Assembly (NCBI GenBank): GCA_001298575.1
Contig: LJCV01000188.1
Coordinates: 62,001-126,000 of the forward strand
Direction of reading: 5' to 3'
Length of the DNA: 64,000 bases
Source of the DNA: Actinobacteria bacterium OK074
GTDB lineage: Bacteria > Actinomycetota > Actinomycetes > Streptomycetales > Streptomycetaceae
Part shown: positions 24,289-33,289 of the stretch, piece after piece
Layout: each line of letters starts with the position of its first letter
Numbering within the stretch: position 1 is the first letter of the stretch
Notes under the pieces: generated by a model
What the model saw: the letters and a program-made list of their open reading frames with translations, nothing else
Told to the model about the DNA's origin: nothing
Databases searched by the model: none
Program-made: the position numbers and the translations under genes

Positions 24289-26421
24289 TCAGAGCAACCC
24301 CGCGGCCCGTGCCCACCGGTACTTGGCACCGAGCACCGCCACCGGTTTCTCGGTCGTGTACGGGTAGGCCACCACGCCGCGCTCGTACAGGTACTGGCTG
24401 GCCTCCTCGACCTCGACGTCGCCCGCGAGCGAGGCCACCACCGGCTTGTGGATGCCGCGTTCGCGGAACTCGGCGACCACCCGCGCGGTCAACTCGGCGA
24501 AGACCATGGGCGGGGTGACGATGGTGTGCCAGTAGCCGAGGACGAGCGCGTGGATGCGCGGGTCCTCCAGACCGAGGCGGATCGTGGCCTCGTACGTCGA
24601 CGGGGGTTCGCCGCCGGTGATGTCGACCGGGTTGCCCGCGGCGCCGAACGGCGGGATGAACTCCCGGAAGGCGGCGTCCAGATCGGGCGGGATCTCCATC
24701 AGGGTGAGGCCGTTGTCGGTCACCGCGTCCGAGAGCAGGACACCGCTGCCGCCCGCGCCCGTGATGATGACGACGTTGTCCCCCTGGGGAGTTGGGAGCA
24801 CCGGCAGGCCGCGCGCGTACTCCAGCATGTCGTTGAGGCCCGGTGCCCGGATGACGCCCGCCTGGCGGAGGATGTCGTCGTAGACGGCGTCGTCGCCCGC
24901 GAGCGCGCCGGTGTGCGAACCGGCCGCCTTCGCGCCCGCCGCCGTACCGCCCGCCTTCAGCACCACAACGGGCTTGCGCGGCACGGTCTTTCGGGCCGCC
25001 TCGACGAAGGCGCGGCCGTCCTTGAGGTCCTCCAGGTGCATCGCGATGCACTCGGTGTGCGGGTCCTCGCCGAACCAGGTCAACAGGTCGTCCTCGTCCA
25101 GGTCCGACTTGTTGCCGAGTCCGACGATCGCCGAGACACCCGTCTTCGTACTGCGCGCGAAGCCGAGGATCGCCATGCCGATCCCGCCGGACTGGGAGGT
25201 CAGCGCGACGCCGCCCTTGACGTCGTAGGGCGTGCAGAACGTGGCGCACAGGTCGTGCCACGTCGAGTAGTAGCCGTAGATGTTCGGGCCGAGCAGCCGT
25301 ACGCCGTGGCGTTCGGCGATGGCCACGATCTCCGCCTGGAGTGCGTGCTCACCGGTCTCCGCGAAACCGGAGGGGATCAGGACGGCGTTGGGGATGCCCT
25401 TGCGCCCGACCTCCTCCAGGGCGGCGGCCACGAACTTGGCGGGGATCGCGAAGACCGCCACGTCGACGTCGCCGGGCACGTCCAGGACGCTCTTGTACGC
25501 CTTGCGGCCCAGGATGTCGTCGGCCTTCGGGTTCACCGGGTGGATCTCGCCGGAGAAACCGCCGTCGACGAGGTTGCGCATCACCGAATTGCCGATCTTG
25601 CCCGCCTCGTTGGAGGCGCCGATCACGGCGACCGACGACGGCTGCATCAACCTCCGCATGGAGGTGAGGATTTCGTCGCGCGTGTACTTCCTGCGGGGCG
25701 GCGGCTGTGACTCGGCGAGGATCACCCGGATGTCGGCCGCCGTCGCGCCCTCCGCGGTGGCGATCACCGGATTGAGGTCCACCTCGGCGATCTCCGGGAA
25801 GTCCGCGACGAGTTGGGAGACCCGGCGGATCTGCTCGGCAATCGCCCACCGGTCCACCGCGGCCTGCCCGCGCACCCCGCGCAGGACCTCCGCCGCCCGG
25901 ATCGAGTCCAGCATGGACAGCGCCTCGTCGGCGGTCACGGGCGCGAGCCGGAACGTCACGTCCTTCAGCACCTCGACGAGCACCCCGCCGAGCCCGAAGG
26001 CGACGACCTTCCCGAACGTCGGGTCGGTGACCGCGCCGACGATCACCTCCTGGCCCCGGGGGAGGAGTTCCTGGATCTGCACGCCCTCGATGCGGGCGCC
26101 GGGCGCGTGGGCGCGGGCGTTCTCGACGATGCTGTGGAACGCGGCCCGTACGTTCGGGGCACCCTCGACACCGACGACCACACCGCCCGCCTCGGTCTTG
26201 TGCAGGATGTCCGGCGACACGATCTTCATCACGACCGGTCCGCCGAACCGGGCCGCGTGCGCCACCGCCTCCTCGACGTCGCCCGCCAACTCCTCGCCCG
26301 GCACGGCGATTCCGTACGCGTCGGCGAGCACCTTGCCCTCCGGCGCGGTCAGGGCGGCGCGCCCCTCGGCCCGGACTGCGTCCAGCAGCGCCCGGACCCG
26401 CAGTACCCGGTCCTCGGCCAT
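24289..26421 (-). CDS. NDP-forming acyl-CoA synthetase (acetate--CoA ligase, ADP-forming, family)
   Basis: 710 residues, all domains on one chain. The ATP-grasp part comes first (GEELAGDVEEAVAHAARFGGPVVMKI to about residue 235), followed by the CoA-binding domain (SSVAVIGASNEAGKIGNSVMRNL) and the succinyl-CoA-synthetase-like ligase domains. The phosphorylated His lies in KAAGSHTGALAGDDA. Such enzymes join a carboxylate to CoA with ATP. Only 4 bp separate it from frc, so it belongs to the oxc-frc operon and may make oxalyl-CoA or recycle an acyl-CoA donor for Frc. Start ATG 26421 or GTG 26424. Substrate is inferred from position. Confidence 0.88.
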   Translation of the reverse strand: MAEDRVLRVRALLDAVRAEGRAALTAPEGKVLADAYGIAVPGEELAGDVEEAVAHAARFGGPVVMKIVSPDILHKTEAGGVVVGVEGAPNVRAAFHSIVENARAHAPGARIEGVQIQELLPRGQEVIVGAVTDPTFGKVVAFGLGGVLVEVLKDVTFRLAPVTADEALSMLDSIRAAEVLRGVRGQAAVDRWAIAEQIRRVSQLVADFPEIAEVDLNPVIATAEGATAADIRVILAESQPPPRRKYTRDEILTSMRRLMQPSSVAVIGASNEAGKIGNSVMRNLVDGGFSGEIHPVNPKADDILGRKAYKSVLDVPGDVDVAVFAIPAKFVAAALEEVGRKGIPNAVLIPSGFAETGEHALQAEIVAIAERHGVRLLGPNIYGYYSTWHDLCATFCTPYDVKGGVALTSQSGGIGMAILGFARSTKTGVSAIVGLGNKSDLDEDDLLTWFGEDPHTECIAMHLEDLKDGRAFVEAARKTVPRKPVVVLKAGGTAAGAKAAGSHTGALAGDDAVYDDILRQAGVIRAPGLNDMLEYARGLPVLPTPQGDNVVIITGAGGSGVLLSDAVTDNGLTLMEIPPDLDAAFREFIPPFGAAGNPVDITGGEPPSTYEATIRLGLEDPRIHALVLGYWHTIVTPPMVFAELTARVVAEFRERGIHKPVVASLAGDVEVEEASQYLYERGVVAYPYTTEKPVAVLGAKYRWARAAGLL

Positions 26422-26425
26422 CACG

Positions 26426-27658
26426 TCAGATCACCCCGTTCGACTTGAGAAGGGCCAACTCGTCGGCTTCCAGGCCCAGTTCACCGACGTACACATCGGC
26501 GTTGTGCTCGCCGAGCAGCGGGGAGGAGGTCACGGCGACGGGGGAGTCGGAGAGCTTGATCGGGCTGCCGACGGTGGTGAACTCGCCGCGCTCGGGGTGC
26601 GGGACCCGCACGACCATCTCGTTGGCGACCAGCGACTCGTCCTCGATGATCTCCTGCGTGGACAGGATCGGCCCGCACGGGATGTTGTGGGCGTTGAGCT
26701 TCTCAAGTACCTCCCACTTGAGGAGGGTTGAGGACCACTCCTCGATCAACTGGAACATCTTGTTGAGCCGCGGCAGCCGGGCCTCGGGCGTCGACCAGTC
26801 GGGATCGGCGGCGAGTTCGGGCCGGCCGATCAGCTCGGTCAGCGGCCCCCAGCCGACGGGCTGCACGATGACGTACACGTAGTCGTTCGGGCCGCCCGGT
26901 GCGCACCTGACCGCCCAGCCGGGCTGGCCGCCGCCGGAGGCGTTGCCGGAGCGGGGCACCTCCGCGCCGAAGCTGTCGTTCGGGTACTCCGCCAACGGGC
27001 CGTGCGTCAGGCGCTGTTGGTCGCGCAGCTTGACCCGGCACAGGTTGAGCACGGCGTGCTGCATGGCCACGTTGACGCGCTGCCCGCGCCCGGTGCGCTC
27101 GCGCTGGAACAGGGCAGCGAGGATGCCCGCGACGGTGTGCACGCCGGTGCCCGAGTCGCCGATCTGGGCGCCGGTCGCCAGCGGCGGCCCGTCCTCGAAA
27201 CCGGTGGTCGACATCGACCCGCCCATGGCCTGCGCGACGACCTCGTACGCCTTGAAGTTGGTGTACGGGCCGTCCCCGAAGCCCTTGATCGAGGCGTACA
27301 CGATCCGGGGGTTGATCTCCTGGATCCGCTCCCAGGTGAAGCCCATGCGGTCGACCGCGCCCGGCCCGAAGTTCTCGACCATGACGTCCGAGCGCCGGAT
27401 CAGCTCGGTGAGGAGCTCCTTGCCGCGCGGGGACTTGGTGTTGAGGGTGATGCTGCGCTTGTTGCAGTTGAGCATCGTGAAGTAGAGCGAGTCGACGTCC
27501 GGGAGGTCGCGCAGCTGGCGGCGGGTGATGTCGCCGGTGGGTGCCTCCAGTTTGACGACGTCCGCGCCGAGCCAGGCGAGCAGCTGAGTGGCGGAGGGGC
27601 CCGACTGGACGTGGGTCATGTCGAGGACGCGTATGCCCTCAAGTGCCTTGGTGGTCAT
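26426..27658 (-). CDS. frc: Formyl-CoA:oxalate CoA-transferase
   Basis: 410 residues, class III CoA-transferase of the usual length. It moves CoA from formyl-CoA to oxalate, giving oxalyl-CoA for Oxc. The nucleophilic Asp is Asp168 in [12 protein letters not shown], matching the known Frc active site, and the Gly-rich loop appears as SGGGQPGW. It starts at ATG 27658 with GAGGTGG upstream, 12 bp after the oxc stop, and is followed at 4 bp by the ligase gene, so oxc-frc-ligase form one operon. The regulatory palindrome is upstream of oxc. Confidence 0.93.
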   Translation of the reverse strand: MTTKALEGIRVLDMTHVQSGPSATQLLAWLGADVVKLEAPTGDITRRQLRDLPDVDSLYFTMLNCNKRSITLNTKSPRGKELLTELIRRSDVMVENFGPGAVDRMGFTWERIQEINPRIVYASIKGFGDGPYTNFKAYEVVAQAMGGSMSTTGFEDGPPLATGAQIGDSGTGVHTVAGILAALFQRERTGRGQRVNVAMQHAVLNLCRVKLRDQQRLTHGPLAEYPNDSFGAEVPRSGNASGGGQPGWAVRCAPGGPNDYVYVIVQPVGWGPLTELIGRPELAADPDWSTPEARLPRLNKMFQLIEEWSSTLLKWEVLEKLNAHNIPCGPILSTQEIIEDESLVANEMVVRVPHPERGEFTTVGSPIKLSDSPVAVTSSPLLGEHNADVYVGELGLEADELALLKSNGVI

Positions 27659-27670
27659 GGGCGTTCCACC

Positions 27671-29356
27671 TCACTTGTACATCGTCTGGTTCATGGTTCC
27701 GGGGGCGTACGCGTCCGGGTCGACCCAGACGTTGATCAGCGAGGGTTTCCCGGACTCGCGGGCCCGGCGCAGCGCGGGGCCGATGTCGGCGGGGTCGCGC
27801 ACCTCCTCGCCGTAACCGCCCAGCATCTGGGCGAACTTGTCGTAGTGGACGTCGCCGAGGGTGTTGCCGACCCGCTCGCGCTCCGCGCCGTACTTGGCCT
27901 TCTGGCCGTAACGGATCTGGTTCATCGAGGAGTTGTTGCCGACGATGCCGACGAACGGCAGGCCGTAGCGGACCAGGGTCTCGAAGTCCCAGCCGGTGAG
28001 GGAGAACGCGCCGTCCCCGAAGAGGGCGACGACCTCCTTGTCGGGGCGGGCCTGTTTGGCGGCGAGCACGAACGGGATCCCGACGCCGAGCGTGCCGAGC
28101 GGGCCCGGATCCATCCAGTGGCCCGGCGACTTGGGCTGTACCACCTGCCCGGAGAAGGTGACGATGTCGCCGCCGTCGCCGATGTAGATCGAGTCCTCGG
28201 TGAGGAAGTCGTTGATCTCGCTCACCAGCCGGTACGGGTGGATCGGCGCGGAGCCGGAGCGCAGACTCGGCAACCGCTTCTCGATCGCGGCCTGTTCGAC
28301 GGCGCGCAGCTCGTCGAGCCACTCCTTGCGCCTGCCCGCACCGCCGTTGAGACGCCCGGAGGCGGCCTCGGTCACCGACTTCAGGACCAGCCCGGCGTCG
28401 CCGACGATCCCGAGGTCGATGTCGCGGTTCTTGCCGACGGTGCGGTAGTCGAGGTCGATCTGGACGACCGTCGCCTCCGGCGAGAGCCGCTTGCCGTAGC
28501 CCATGCGGAAGTCGAAGGGCGTGCCGACGATGACGATGACGTCCGCGTGGGCGAACGCGTACCGGCGGGAGAGCTGGAAGTGGTGGGGGTCGCCGGGCGG
28601 CAGGGTGCCGCGTCCGGCGCCGTTCATGTACGCGGGGACGTTGAGGGTCCGCACCATCTCAACGGCCGCTTCGGTGCCGCGTGTTGTCCACACCTGGCTG
28701 CCCAACAGGATCGCGGGCTTCTCGGCGTGCACGAGCAGATCGGCGAGCCGCTCGATGCCGGCGGGGTCCCCGGCGGAGCGCGTGGACGCCCGGTACTGCC
28801 CGGCGACGGGCACCCGCGCCTTCCCCACCGGGACCTTGGTGTCGAGGACGTCGCGCGGGATCTCCAGGAAGGAGGGTCCGGGCGCGCCGTGGAAGCACTC
28901 GCGGAACGCCATCGACACCATGTCCGCCGCGCGCGCCGTGTCCGGCACGGTCGCCGCGAACTTGGTGATCGGGGTCATCATGTCGACGTGCGGCAGGTCC
29001 TGGAGGGACCCCATCTTGTGCTGGGTGTGCGCCCCCTGCCCGCCGATGAGCAGCATCGGGGACTCCGCGCGGAACGCGTTGGCGACACCGGTGACGGCAT
29101 CGGTCGTACCGGGCCCCGCGGTGACGACGGCGCAGCCGGGCTTCCCGGTGACGCGGGCGTAGCCGTCGGCGGCGTGGGCGGCGACCTGCTCGTGCCGTAC
29201 GTCGACGACCTCGATGCCCTCGTCCACACAGCCGTCGTAGATGTCGATGATGTGGCCGCCGCACAGCGTGTAGATGCGGTCGACCCCTTCCGCTTTGAGT
29301 GCCTTGGCAACGAGATGCCCTCCGGAGATGACGTCCTGGCCGTTGTCGTCGGGCAT
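27671..29356 (-). CDS. oxc: Oxalyl-CoA decarboxylase (ThDP-dependent)
   Basis: 561 residues, matching oxalyl-CoA decarboxylases. It splits oxalyl-CoA into formyl-CoA and CO2. The catalytic Glu that activates thiamine diphosphate is in VDVRHEQVAAHAADGYARVTG, and the ThDP/Mg binding motif runs from GDGAFSLTGWDF to GIVGNNSS. Sequence alone could also suit other acetolactate-synthase-like enzymes, but linkage to frc makes the call strong. ATG 29356 follows AAGGGACAGGA. It is the first gene of its operon, with a palindromic operator 60-83 bp upstream. Confidence 0.92.
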   Translation of the reverse strand: MPDDNGQDVISGGHLVAKALKAEGVDRIYTLCGGHIIDIYDGCVDEGIEVVDVRHEQVAAHAADGYARVTGKPGCAVVTAGPGTTDAVTGVANAFRAESPMLLIGGQGAHTQHKMGSLQDLPHVDMMTPITKFAATVPDTARAADMVSMAFRECFHGAPGPSFLEIPRDVLDTKVPVGKARVPVAGQYRASTRSAGDPAGIERLADLLVHAEKPAILLGSQVWTTRGTEAAVEMVRTLNVPAYMNGAGRGTLPPGDPHHFQLSRRYAFAHADVIVIVGTPFDFRMGYGKRLSPEATVVQIDLDYRTVGKNRDIDLGIVGDAGLVLKSVTEAASGRLNGGAGRRKEWLDELRAVEQAAIEKRLPSLRSGSAPIHPYRLVSEINDFLTEDSIYIGDGGDIVTFSGQVVQPKSPGHWMDPGPLGTLGVGIPFVLAAKQARPDKEVVALFGDGAFSLTGWDFETLVRYGLPFVGIVGNNSSMNQIRYGQKAKYGAERERVGNTLGDVHYDKFAQMLGGYGEEVRDPADIGPALRRARESGKPSLINVWVDPDAYAPGTMNQTMYK

Positions 29357-29415
29357 GGCGAAGTCCTGTCCCTTCGTAGGGGGTTGGAACGCCCGCGGTA
29401 GCTCGCGGGATATCG

Positions 29416-29439
29416 CATACAGTCGACGAATACTGTATG
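29416..29439. promoter_or_regulatory. GntR-type operator upstream of oxc
   Basis: CATACAGT and ACTGTATG form perfect 8 bp arms around an 8-base spacer. The arms match the half-site pattern CATACNGT of the antiporter/fdhD palindrome. The site lies in the AT-rich promoter zone of oxc. The rest of the gap to the tRNA (29440-29709) shows no gene. Confidence 0.65.
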
Positions 29440-29709
29440 AAGATTGTTATCCCGCATGGGGCGGGTGGTGTCCAGAGGGCGTACCGCACTTTCGCGCCGA
29501 CGAGGGCGCGGACCGGTCCGGGAGAGGCGCCGTGATCATGGCCCCCGCCTGCGGCTTCACCCCCACCGGGGAGCGAACCTGTGAGATGCGGCGAGGCGCC
29601 CGGCCGATGCCCCGGGCGCCCCGATACGCAGGTGAAACCCACCCCGAAACCTTGGTATTGTTGTGCCTGTCGCCGCGGGGAACACCTCCCGCAAAGCGGC
29701 AGACACCTT

Positions 29710-29794
29710 GTCCGGGTGGCGGAATGGCAGACGCGCTAGCTTGAGGTGCTAGTGCCCTTTAACGGGCGTGGGGGTTCAAGTCCCCCCTCGGACA
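29710..29794 (+). tRNA. tRNA-Leu (anticodon GAG)
   Basis: An 85-base class II tRNA. The acceptor stem GTCCGGG pairs with CTCGGAC (one G-T). The anticodon stem CTAGC/GCTAG holds loop TTGAGGT with anticodon GAG. A long variable arm (GCCC..GGGC) and T arm (GGGGG-TTCAAGT-CCCCC) are present. CCA is not encoded. It reads CUC and CUU codons. Its 3' half is the attachment site of the integrative element to its right. Confidence 0.95.
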
Positions 29795-31275
29795 CACACT
29801 TTAGGTCCACGGTTGGTCCTGGCCGGGTTTCGGCCAGGACCAACCGTGTTTCGTGGTCGTACGTCAGGCGCAGCCTGAGTCGGCGATAGAACTCCCCTTT
29901 GTGGCTTGGGTCGGCTCGGTGCAGGAGCGTCAGCAGGCCGCCGAAGCTCTCCACGGTGCTGCGGATCTCCTCTCGGTTCATGACAGGGGTCCTCTTCCTG
30001 GTGTCGTCCAGTGCTGTTTGAGCGGTGGTGCGCTGTGTCTGTACTTCGCGGGTCCACGTTGCGACGGTGGCGGGATCGCCTCCCGCTTCCAGGACCGCCC
30101 GGTACTGCTTGAGCTTGCGGTCGCACTCTTGGATGGTCTGGTGTGCGGTCTCCTGGTGGAGGTCGGCGGCGGATTGCGCCTGTTCCATGGTGGTGAGCGA
30201 GTGTTCGATCCGGTCGGGGGCGAAGATCTTGGCGAGCCAGTGATCGACGGGGTCGAGCAGAGCGTCCTCGCGGACGTAGACCGCGCGCGGGTGGTCGATG
30301 GTGTTGGCGAGTGCGTATTCCTTGGGGTAGCGGCAGCGGTAATGGGCTCGGCCGTGGTTCCAGTTGCCCTGTATGCGGCGTTCACAGGACTGATGGAAGA
30401 GGACGCCCTTGAAGGCGTAGGCATGCTGGGTGGGCTTGACCTCGCGTTGTGACTGCGGACCGCGGAGGGCCAGCTCGTTCTGGACTTCGTTGAACATGGC
30501 CAGGCTGACGAGCGGGGTGTGGGTCTGCTGGTCCGAGAAGATCCAGGCGTCCTTTGGGTTCCAGGTCTGCTGGGTGCGGTGGCCGAGTGCGACGTCTTCC
30601 ACGTCGATCAGCAGTTCTTCCTTGCGCTGGCGGTTCCAGACCTGGTAGCCGGTGTAGCGGGGGTTCATCAGGATGGTCCGTACCGCGCTCCTCGACCAGG
30701 CGATTGCGGCCCGGTGCGGGTTGCGTGGTGCGTCATGGGCGGAGGGGCAGAGGATGCCGTCGTTCGTCAGGCGCTGGGCGATGGCCCAGATCCCGAATCC
30801 GGCCAGGAACTCCGCGAAGATGCGGCGCACCACCCCGGCGGTCGCGAGATCCGGAACCAGGCGGTGCAGGCGCTTCCCGTCGGCCGCCTTCGCCGGATTG
30901 GGGTGGGGGCCGGCATCGGCTAGGCGGTAGCCGTAGGGGGGACGGCCGCCGAGGAAACGCCCTTCGAGCTTGGCCTGTGCCGCCATCGCGGCGCGTACCC
31001 GGATCCTGATGCGGGTGCGTTCGCCTTTGCTCACCCCGCCGAAGACCGACATCACCAGGTCGTGCGCCTCGGAGTCGGGGTCGATGGGACCGCCTACCTC
31101 GGGTACCCAGAGGGTCACGCCGTAGTGGGTGAAGACGGGGAGGGTGAGGCTGTACTGGTTGCCGTAGAAGGCGCGTTGCGGTTCGCCGATCACTACCGCG
31201 TCGAAGCCCCGGTCCGGTTGTTTGAGTGTGGCCAGGAGTTCGGCGGCGCGCTCCGACGTCGGAGGTAATCCGATG
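29736..31275 (-). pseudogene. Serine recombinase (large resolvase family), 5'-truncated, of an integrative element
   Basis: Homology begins at SERAAELLATLKQPDRGFDAVVIGEPQRAFYGNQ and runs through the recombinase domain (GRFLGGRPPYGYRL, MNPRYTGYQVWNRQR), the Cys-containing zinc-ribbon region (CERRIQGNWNHGRAHYRC) and a coiled-coil C-terminus. The first 70-100 residues of the catalytic domain, including the nucleophilic Ser, are missing; sequence from an XF1762-like gene takes their place in another frame. It should therefore be inactive. The last codons (VSEGGLEPPRPLKGTSTSS) are the antisense of tRNA-Leu and the stop lies in the anticodon stem. The upstream border near 31275 is approximate. Confidence 0.8.
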
Positions 31276-31717
31276 TGGTCTGTTCCCAGCGGATCCTTGT
31301 CACAGCCCGGGTCTGCGGAGTGCGCCGTCGGTCGGGCCGGTCCCAGCCGGAGCGCGGCGCACGGACCCCGACCGGGCGAAAACCGGCGGCACGCGGACTT
31401 GCTCCGCTCTCGCCTTCTTCGGTGTAGGTGACGAGCCGCTGGTAACCCATGGCACGGGCAGCGCGCCATGCCGCCCCGTAGAGCTTGGAGTTCACGTTGG
31501 GCGTGCCGTCGGTGCACGAGCGGGTCACCTTGAGCGTCAGGTGGTCGTCGAGATACCGCGTCACCGGACGGCCGACCACCGCCACGCCTACCAGCACCCT
31601 GTCGGCGGCCACGCCGAGGGCGAACTTCATGCCTTGGGGCGGACGATGATGCCGGTGATGCCTGGTGATGAAGACGCCGGCCTCGCGCAAGGAAGCCGGA
31701 ACGATGGCGAGCGTCAC
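31193..31717 (-). CDS. XF1762-like (GNAT-type fold) protein, 3' end fused out of frame into the recombinase
   Basis: About 150 residues resemble XF1762-family proteins that travel with actinomycete mobile elements: LAIVPASLREAGVFITRHHRHHRPPQGMKFALGVAADRVLVGVAVVGRP, then LEVTR-like LKVTRSCTDGT and AARAMGYQRLVTYT. They look like acetyltransferases of unknown target. The natural end near RIRWEQT has lost its stop, and the last 20 or so codons are recombinase DNA read in another frame, so the join near 31265 marks a deletion. Start GTG 31717 is preceded by GGTGGGGGTG. Function after the fusion is uncertain. Confidence 0.6.
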   Translation of the reverse strand: MTLAIVPASLREAGVFITRHHRHHRPPQGMKFALGVAADRVLVGVAVVGRPVTRYLDDHLTLKVTRSCTDGTPNVNSKLYGAAWRAARAMGYQRLVTYTEEGESGASPRAAGFRPVGVRAPRSGWDRPDRRRTPQTRAVTRIRWEQTTSDYLRRRSAPPNSWPHSNNRTGASTR

Positions 31718-32301
31718 CACCCCCACCGTCCTGCGGCGACGCGTGGCTGGACAACTCCGGATGCCGGCATGCCTTCTCCGTCCCTGATGCGCGAACCAGG
31801 ACAGTTGTTCGACGTCATGAGGAAGGCGGCTTTTCCGGCGCGGTTTGGACACTGGGCCCCGGATCTGTCTTGATTTATCTGCCGAGTCGTATCCTCGGCG
31901 GTCGACCGTCCCTCGGGTGAAACCACGGGGCCGCCGCTTGGGCGCGGGTTCGAGTTCCCGGCAGGAGTCGCAATCAAGGGCTGGTCGTGCCGTACCCCCT
32001 GTGAGCTGCGGAGATTCGCTCGTCGTGACCATGTCCGCAGATCTTCCGAAGACGCGGGTCGGCTGATACAGCGATCACAGTTCCCCCCCCCGAGCTGTTC
32101 TGCGGTGCGCAGGTTGGTGCCCTCGGCGGGGCGCCGACAGCATCTGTACGGTCGCGGAGCCACCGTGAGCTGGTGCTTTCTGGAACTGTGGCTGTGCCGC
32201 AACTGCGGCGCCGTCGCAAGGGCGGTCCCCGGTGAGCGCCCTGGACGACACGGCACACTACGAGTTTGTGAACCTGCGAGGCGCCCCCTCGGCGTCCGTG
32301 G
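31718..32301. other. 584 bp without a recognisable gene
   Basis: This part of the element remnant has lower GC than its surroundings and several short frames. None has a ribosome site and recognisable sequence. A small Cys-containing frame (32105-32320, with CRNCG) and a frame starting GTG 32232 were considered but not supported. Confidence 0.5.
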
Positions 32302-33213
32302 GTGGTGCTTCCGGTCTTGAAGGTGTGGGTGCGGTGCGGTTGTGCGCTGGTGGTTGCTTCTGTGGCCGCGTACGCCTCCTGCGTTCATCAGCGGGATCTC
32401 GCGCTCCAGGGGGCGAATGGGGTGAGCGCGACGCTGTGGCCGTTGTCTGCGGACGGGTTGTTGTCGCTGGCGATGATGAGTTTGTTGAACTCGGCTCGTG
32501 GGGTGGGTCGTCGGGCGCGGGCCGTGGTGTGGCTGGCCTTTCTCCTTGGTGTCGCGGTGTCGTTGGCGGCGAACGTTGCGGCTGCACCTGCGTTGGAGTG
32601 GAGGCCGGTGTTGGTGGCGGGTTGGCCGCCGGTCGTGCTGTTGCTCTCGGTGGAACTGCTTGCGCATCGTCTCGGTGGTCGAGCGCGGGCCGAGAGCGCG
32701 GGCCGTTCGGCAACAGCTGCCGCCGGGACTCGGTACACGGGTGGCCTAAACCCTGTCCGGGCCGAGAGGGAGGACACCTCGCGAGAGGAAGACGCAACGG
32801 ACCGAGGCGAGACAGTGACGGATCGGCGAGAGACGAGCGAGAGCAGCCCAGAGCCGACAGGCGGTGGCGAGCCGGAGAAGACACACGCCCGGCCACCGGG
32901 GAATGGTCCGTCTCGGTCGGCTGAGGAGGTGATGTGGGAGCACCTCCAGGGGCAGTCGGCTGCTGGCCGTGCGCCGAGCGGTGCGGAGTTGGATCGGGTG
33001 GCGGGCACGAACAATTACGGGCGGGCCGTTCTTGCCCGCTGGCGCCCGACCGGCCGGATCCCAGAGATGGTGGACCCGACGCGCGTGAATGGAGGCGGTA
33101 GTCACTCATGCGCGCGAACCGGGTCCCTGCGTGGGGCTCAGGGGTGTGGGGGCATGCCGATACTTGGGCAGGCGCCCGCCTCCGACTTGGGTCCGGGAGG
33201 GCCTATCACCTGA
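32302..33213 (+). CDS. DUF2637 (Spd-like) membrane protein of an integrative/conjugative element
   Basis: Up to 303 residues. The first 130 match the DUF2637 layout: a membrane helix, ALQGANGVSATLWPLSADGLLSLAMMSLL, then VVWLAFLLGVAVSLAANVAAAP and a fourth helix near LVAGWPPVVLLLSVELLAHRL. A charged linker and an HTH-like C-terminal part (SAEEVMWEHLQGQSAAGRAPSGAELDRVAGTNNYG) follow, as in plasmid and ICE spread proteins that help intramycelial transfer. The start may be GTG 32302 or GTG 32329, which has GAAGG upstream. No tra or rep gene remains nearby. Confidence 0.72.
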   Translation: MVLPVLKVWVRCGCALVVASVAAYASCVHQRDLALQGANGVSATLWPLSADGLLSLAMMSLLNSARGVGRRARAVVWLAFLLGVAVSLAANVAAAPALEWRPVLVAGWPPVVLLLSVELLAHRLGGRARAESAGRSATAAAGTRYTGGLNPVRAEREDTSREEDATDRGETVTDRRETSESSPEPTGGGEPEKTHARPPGNGPSRSAEEVMWEHLQGQSAAGRAPSGAELDRVAGTNNYGRAVLARWRPTGRIPEMVDPTRVNGGGSHSCARTGSLRGAQGCGGMPILGQAPASDLGPGGPIT

Positions 33214-33289
33214 GTTGGCGCCCGACCCCGAGCCAGAAAACGTGCGGGTGCAGTAGGTGTGGACAGTCTGGCGGTGTCGATCTTGAAGC

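Noticed and set aside
31940..31960. T-arm look-alike (GGGTTCGAGTTCCC) in the element remnant
   Set aside because: I looked for a second tRNA-derived attachment site. The T-loop closing base is wrong, and no anticodon or acceptor stem surrounds it.
32105..32320. 71-residue frame with CRNCG before the DUF2637 gene
   Set aside because: No ribosome site and no resemblance to a known element protein; it overlaps another equally open frame.
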